DNA from: Capitella teleta
Taxonomy: Eukaryota > Annelida > Polychaeta > Capitellidae
Assembly: GCA_000328365.1 (NCBI GenBank)
Contig: KB302615.1
Coordinates: 398,834-462,833 of the forward strand
Direction: 5' to 3'
DNA: 64,000 bases
Part shown: positions 59,648 to 64,000 of the stretch, piece after piece
Numbering within the stretch: position 1 is the first letter of the stretch
Layout: every line of letters starts with the position of its first letter
Notes under the pieces: generated by a model
What the model was told of the DNA's origin: nothing
The model's database searches: none
The model's input: only the letters and a program-made list of their open reading frames with translations
Made by a program: the position numbers and the translations under genes

Positions 59648-59759
59648 TTGCGGTGTTTACACAATTCCCAATTGTGTAACCACCGCAACAATTCCAATAG
59701 TAACTTAAATAACCAATTGAATTGGTTATATAAGTTACAATAATAATATTGGAATTGTT
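59648..59759. repeat. Two adjacent hairpins
   Basis: Hairpin 1 (59648-59688): 19-nt arms with one mismatch and a 3-nt CCC loop (TTGCGGTGTTTACACAATT as left arm). Hairpin 2 (59687-59759): outer stem AACAATTCCAAT / ATTGGAATTGTT, bulge, then GTAACTTA / TAAGTTAC and ATAACCAATT / AATTGGTTAT around a 1-nt centre. Both are non-coding. Confidence 0.85.
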
Positions 59760-61160
59760 TCTTTCATTCATCATTCATGCCGTGGACTAGCATGGAAATA
59801 GTAATCGCCGATCGCCGTTTTTAAAGACACCTCGCCGGTACGCGGCTCGGTCCATAAATCCTAACCTTGGGATCATCGATGTTTGTATGTATTTGGTAAG
59901 TGTTGAATGGCAAATAATCTGCGGAAAACGATGTATCATTTGTATGTGACTTTATCATGAGAAAGATGTCATATTATCGCTCAATCCCAAAAGCCTGTAA
60001 TGCTGACCAAGTTGATACACCTAGCAACAAAGGTCAAAATAGATATATTTAATGCTCATCTAGAGCATTGAATTGATTGTTTAAATAAATGTTGTCGATA
60101 TTAACCTCGATTGTTTTTCTCAATTTCCTGACGTAAACCGGAAACTGATATTTTAAGTCGAGCTCGATTAAAAAACCGCACGTGTGCTTCTGTTCTTATA
60201 TAAACCCTTTTAGCCAACTTTCATCACCGAAAAAAAAATTATTGGGCAGTTAGAATATTCATAAACATCTGAAACTTATAAAATTATACTTCTCCTAAAA
60301 TGAAGCTCAAATACAATTGAAGACTTTAAAAGCTAACCGTACGGCATCGAGAATCATAGCAACGAAAATTGTTTACTTCCGGTAGTGATGCCGAAGGTCT
60401 GAAAATCAGGGAAAGGGGAAAAACATCAATAACAGCAGGTAAAATGCGATGTCAGTTCATCTGTCGTATTCTGTCTTCCAAAGACCCGCCGGTGCCTATT
60501 GATGGAAAGTGTAAAACTTGTGTGTGTGATGGTGTGTGCGTGTGTTTACGTGCGCCTTCCCTGGGCCTGTCACTACTACTACTAGTAGGGAGGACGGCTG
60601 GCAGCATGCCAGCGGCCGCTGCATTCTGGATGCATTATGAAATGGGCTTAATAAAAATTATATTTTTACTTGTTTATCTTCAAAAAATGACTTATTTATT
60701 TATATTATCATATAGTTTTATTTCTTAATTATAATTTGATGTGAAGTGTGTCAATCATTTCGGATTCAATATAGTGATTTGGAAAAGAAAACAAAAGCTG
60801 TCTGCTTTCGAAATTAGCATGGCGGCTGCTATTTTTCTTGAGCATCATGGGAGTACTGTTTTTTTTTAAGCTCTCACGAGAAGGAGATTTCGACGAGATT
60901 ATAATTATTTTGCTCAGGAAAGGAGGGAAAATTGAAGTTTTGAACGTTGTTTTTTATTTTTGTCTGACATTTCCCCTTTTTTATCTACGAGATCATCAAT
61001 ATTCAGGATTTTGAAGGTAAGGAAAAATGCAAAAATCTTCCTTTGACCCATTTCGCACATGTATCAACTGAAAGAGTAGCATCTAAGACATAAATAAATA
61101 AATAAAAGTCAGCTTCATATAATTGCCCCAAGCTGCCCAAAAATAAATGTCGCTTTGACT
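59760..61160. other. Intergenic stretch before the gap
   Basis: No gene is supported. A short CAG-GATTTTGAAG-GTAAGG segment near 61010 has splice-like borders and might be a very small exon of the next gene, but it cannot be tested here. Confidence 0.4.
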
Positions 61161-61164
61161 TGGG

Positions 61165-61214
61165 NNNNNNNNNNNNNNNNNNNNNNNNNNNNNNNNNNNN
61201 NNNNNNNNNNNNNN
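61165..61214. other. Assembly gap of 50 N
   Basis: Fifty N bases. The true gap length is unknown, and it may hide exons of the Spin/Ssty-like gene that ends at 61382. Confidence 1.
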
Positions 61215-61272
61215 TCTGAAAAACAACAATCATCACTATTCACATCTAATTCAAATCTTTTTATTATTCAGG

Positions 61273-61382
61273 TACCTGGTTTTCAAGAGTGGTGGAACTT
61301 AAAGTATGACGGAGATGACTGTATTTACACATATCGCTTAGAATACGATATGCAAAATGGGGATCTAGAAATTTTAGTGTAA
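61273..61382 (+). CDS. Last exon of a Spin/Ssty (spindlin-like) domain gene, partial
   Basis: After a TTTTTATTATTCAG acceptor the plus strand encodes about 36 residues and a stop: VPGFQEWWNLKYDGDDCIYT and then YRLEYDMQNGDLEILV. The pattern W(Y/W)N-x-Y-D-x-D-x-x-(I/V)YxYxL-x-x-D-x-x-xGDLxIL is that of the Tudor-like Spin/Ssty repeat in spindlins, which read methylated histone H3. Upstream exons are not identified and may lie in or beyond the gap. The same motif occurs in proteins of unknown role and in some mobile elements, so a spindlin function is not proven. Confidence 0.4.
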
Positions 61383-61399
61383 TTTTTTCATAATCTATT

Positions 61400-63590
61400 A
61401 TTATTATAACACCATTGTTTACTTAATGATATACTTGAGCTTGATATTGTATTTCTTTTTCATGCTCACTTCCACTTCTAATGCGGTCTGAGATGTTTAA
61501 TGTATGTATACTTCTATGGTATTCACTTTACTTCCTTAGCTTGAGTTGAGAATTGCTGAAACATTATTTCGGTTTTTGTTCAATATTTCTTGTATTTATT
61601 GTATTTCTTGTATTGTATTTATTATCTTGTATTTTATGAAGCCTTGTAGGCATTGTTTTGGTATTTTCTGATAATAAATATTCATTTTTTTATGACATAA
61701 AGCGCCCATTTCTAGACCATATGTAATGATAAGGCCTAATAATGAAAACCGTCAGACATTCGGTTGCATACAAGCTATTTCAATTTACAATAACTTTGAC
61801 ATTAATAAAGATATTTTGAATTTGATTGCAGTTTTGAACTTCTCTTTCATTCAGCTTTCCGTTGATATATTATATGATTATGTTTACTCGATTTTGAAAA
61901 TTCATCCGTCCTCCCTACTACTAGTACTAGTACTACTCTCTACTGACTACTGAGTACTACTACTACTAGTAGTAGTACTACACTACTGACTAGAGTGACT
62001 ACTCACTAATCACTATAGTCACTAAGTCAAGCTGTCTCATACTCATAATTATGATAGTATGATAGTTATGATAGGCAGTATTCTCTTATAACATTACATA
62101 CTCAATAATCATACTCAGTATGACAGTAGGATACTGTCATATTGGCTGCTTAGCTGTTGTACTAGTTAGTGGCCGGCAGTGTAGCTTACACTCACAGTGG
62201 CTTAAAACCATATAACATGACACATCGGCTTATAAAACGTGAATCAAAAAACGAAAAAAAGTCAGGAACTTCTGAAGATTAGAACAAAAATATAAACACA
62301 AAATAAACTATGATACTTCATTACTTGATAGGAAAGGGAAGGAGAAAGAAATTCTGTAAATGGAAAGCAAATAAGACATGTGTAAAAGGTTAAACTTTAT
62401 AAAGTAAAATGAAATGAAAACATTATGAGCTAATTAAATTACAATAAACACGTAAAAACAAAAATAGATTATGTACCACCTTGTGGAGAGTATAATGTAA
62501 ATGTTCTCAAAGTCAAAAATTGTATCAGAATGAAAAAAACAAAAAACAAATTAGAGATTAATCAGTGGAGCTATTTGGAGGGTTATGAATAAAGGAAATG
62601 ATATTTGAATTGACTGGCTTTAGAGATCAAATTCTGCCGAGAATTCATAACAAACCAGTTGTTGAAAACATACTTTCCACGGGCACACTTGACTGAGCAA
62701 GATATACGGATAAATACTCCTTGGCAAGTTTTGCCAGCTGCGGATACTTGATTATTGGCATGGCTTTGCAAAATTTGATCGTGTCCTCTTGCTCTTCAAT
62801 GGTATTTTGACAGAATTATGTTAAGTAAAAAAATTCATAATCACGGCTCAGTTGCTGAAAAATCATTGGCTGACTGACGGCTGAACCGATAGTCAATGGA
62901 CGGTGGCTTGCTGCTCATCTCATTGCCGGCTGCGGCTGGCTGACATCAGCGGCGCCAGGGTCTGAGTATGTATTGCCATCATAATTTTAAATTTGATGAG
63001 CATCATATCCTGCTGCTACACAAGGGGAAACAGCGAAGCGACATATTAAATCAGGTCAACATCATAACGTGATCATGAGATATGATGATGATAATCAATC
63101 ATGACATTGATGGTAAATAATCGGGGCAACTGCAAGTCATGCGTTAGCAGTTCAGCGTTTCGTCAGCCTTAAAGTTGACTGAAGGTTAGCATCGTCGGTA
63201 TATAATTCTATATTTTAATGTGACTTGTGAGTTGTATACACATCTCCGTACGATGGCTTTAAGCAGTCTTTAACTTTGAGCCTATATAGTATATCCCAAA
63301 GATTATCATGAATCAATACTACTGCATAGTCTCGGTTACTGCCGTAGTGTGGTAAGGGGGAGGTTGAGAGTGCTCTGTGCTTTTATTAACTCTGTGCTTT
63401 TATTAAAAGGGAAGGATTTGGGTTGGGATGTAATAGGGAGTGTGTTTTTTACCGGGACTATAATATATTTATCATTTTAGTTTGAAAATAGCTTTCACAT
63501 TATAAAAAAAAGTTAACAAGAGAGGGACAGGAAAAAAAGCTGTTTCCAAAAAATTTCATTGAAAATTATTGAAGTTAACATGCTGCTTAC
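61400..63590. other. Intergenic stretch
   Basis: Contains a CTACTACTAG/AGTACT low-complexity patch (about 61910-61990), a CGGCTGGC-rich hAT-family fragment ending CCAGGGTCTG (62870-62965) and one TCATAACG (63062-63069). No gene is supported. Confidence 0.5.
62870..62965. repeat. CGGCTGGC-rich end of hAT-like family
   Basis: GACGGCTGAACCGATAG, GGCTGCGGCTGGCTGAC and the terminal GGCGCCAGGGTCT resemble the right end of the element at 56327-58203. No partner left end was found nearby. Confidence 0.55.
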
Positions 63591-63615
63591 CTACTCAGGT
63601 GCTCATCACACTAAC

Positions 63616-64000
63616 ATGCCGCACATCAAGGAACCAAAAAGCCGAGAACCATTATGGAAAGAATGGGATTACAAAGCACAGAAAAAAGGAGTACATCACA
63701 CAGTGTACTCTGTGAGTGGAGACGAGTTTACCGGAGATTGGTCTGATAACAAAAAAGAAGGTGGGCATTCATCTTGCATGATACTTCATCAGAAGCTATT
63801 TGGTTGCAGTTTATTATGAGCTGGAACATTATTGATCAAACAGTAGAAAATTTCACATAATGTTTATTTTCAGGGAAAGGAACGTATAAATGGAAGAACA
63901 ATGGTTCATTGTATGACGGAGATTGGAAAGCAGGCAAAAGAAGTGGGTTTGGAACGTACAGCCTGCCTAAGAAAGAAGGCGGATATAAGAAGCAGTATTC
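63616..64000 (+). CDS. MORN3: MORN repeat-containing protein 3 (5' part)
   Basis: Two exons visible (63616-63760 and 63874 to the window edge), joined in phase 1, giving about 90 residues. The start MPHIKEPKSREPLWKEWDYK aligns closely with vertebrate MORN3 (a conserved xSxxLWKxWDxKAQ opening). MORN repeats follow: FTGDWSDNKKEGKGTYKWK and YDGDWKAGKRSGFGTYSLP. MORN3 is a 240-residue MORN-repeat protein linked to ciliated and sperm cells. The rest lies beyond the window. An acceptor-like TACTCAG at 63593-63599 suggests a non-coding first exon upstream. Confidence 0.93.

Overview
The window is nuclear DNA from a multicellular animal, AT-rich (well over half A+T by eye). Its genes have animal-type GT-AG introns, often only 45-100 bp long. 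The proteins are typical of animals: a clathrin-adaptor beta subunit, collagen prolyl 4-hydroxylases, a secreted fibrinogen-domain protein, a GT92 glycosyltransferase and a MORN3 homologue. Compact introns beside transposon-rich intergenic DNA suggest a marine invertebrate, possibly a sponge or other early-branching lineage. The sequence does not settle the taxon.

Layout. 1-3075: promoter side of the first gene. 3076-8357 (+): 18-exon AP-1/2 beta-adaptin gene of 935 codons, with two homologous versions of exon 3. 8931-12862 (-): two tandem prolyl 4-hydroxylase alpha genes with uninterrupted coding regions. 13-21 kb: repeats, including a tRNA-type SINE and the end of a pogo-like transposon. 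21.6-23.9 kb (-): a small TATA-driven gene for a secreted, cysteine-rich protein I cannot place. 26.55-31.24 kb (-): M28-family metallopeptidase of 415 residues whose last exon adds a GPI-anchor signal. 31.3-39.6 kb: LINE fragments, a mariner-like MITE and a duplicated segment carrying nuclear-receptor DR1 sites. 39.7-40.6 kb (+): GT32-like type II glycosyltransferase. 41.9-43.3 kb (-): GT92 glycosyltransferase. 46.8-48.6 kb (+): secreted fibrinogen-related protein. 49.2-54.4 kb (-): 17-exon gene for a 615-residue RRM / F-box / LRR protein. 56.3-58.2 kb: hAT-like element with a nested LINE piece. 58.5-59.0 kb: 70-bp tandem repeat. 61.3 kb: Spin/Ssty-like exon beside an assembly gap. 63.6 kb to the edge (+): start of a MORN3-like gene.

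Several genes concern the secretory route and the cell surface: vesicle coat adaptor, ER collagen hydroxylation, two Golgi-type glycosyltransferases, a GPI-anchored peptidase and two secreted proteins. They look like independent neighbours, not a cluster. Three gene pairs converge: adaptin/P4HA, GT32/GT92 and fibrinogen-related/RRM-F-box.

The most notable points are the duplicated, frame-exclusive exon 3 of the beta-adaptin gene, the RRM-F-box-LRR fusion, the GPI-tailed M28 peptidase with a second possible C-terminus, the paired DR1 sites, and a strand-biased TCATAACG motif. All exon models were read by hand from splice signals and reading phase. No similarity search was run, and family assignments rest on remembered consensus sequences.
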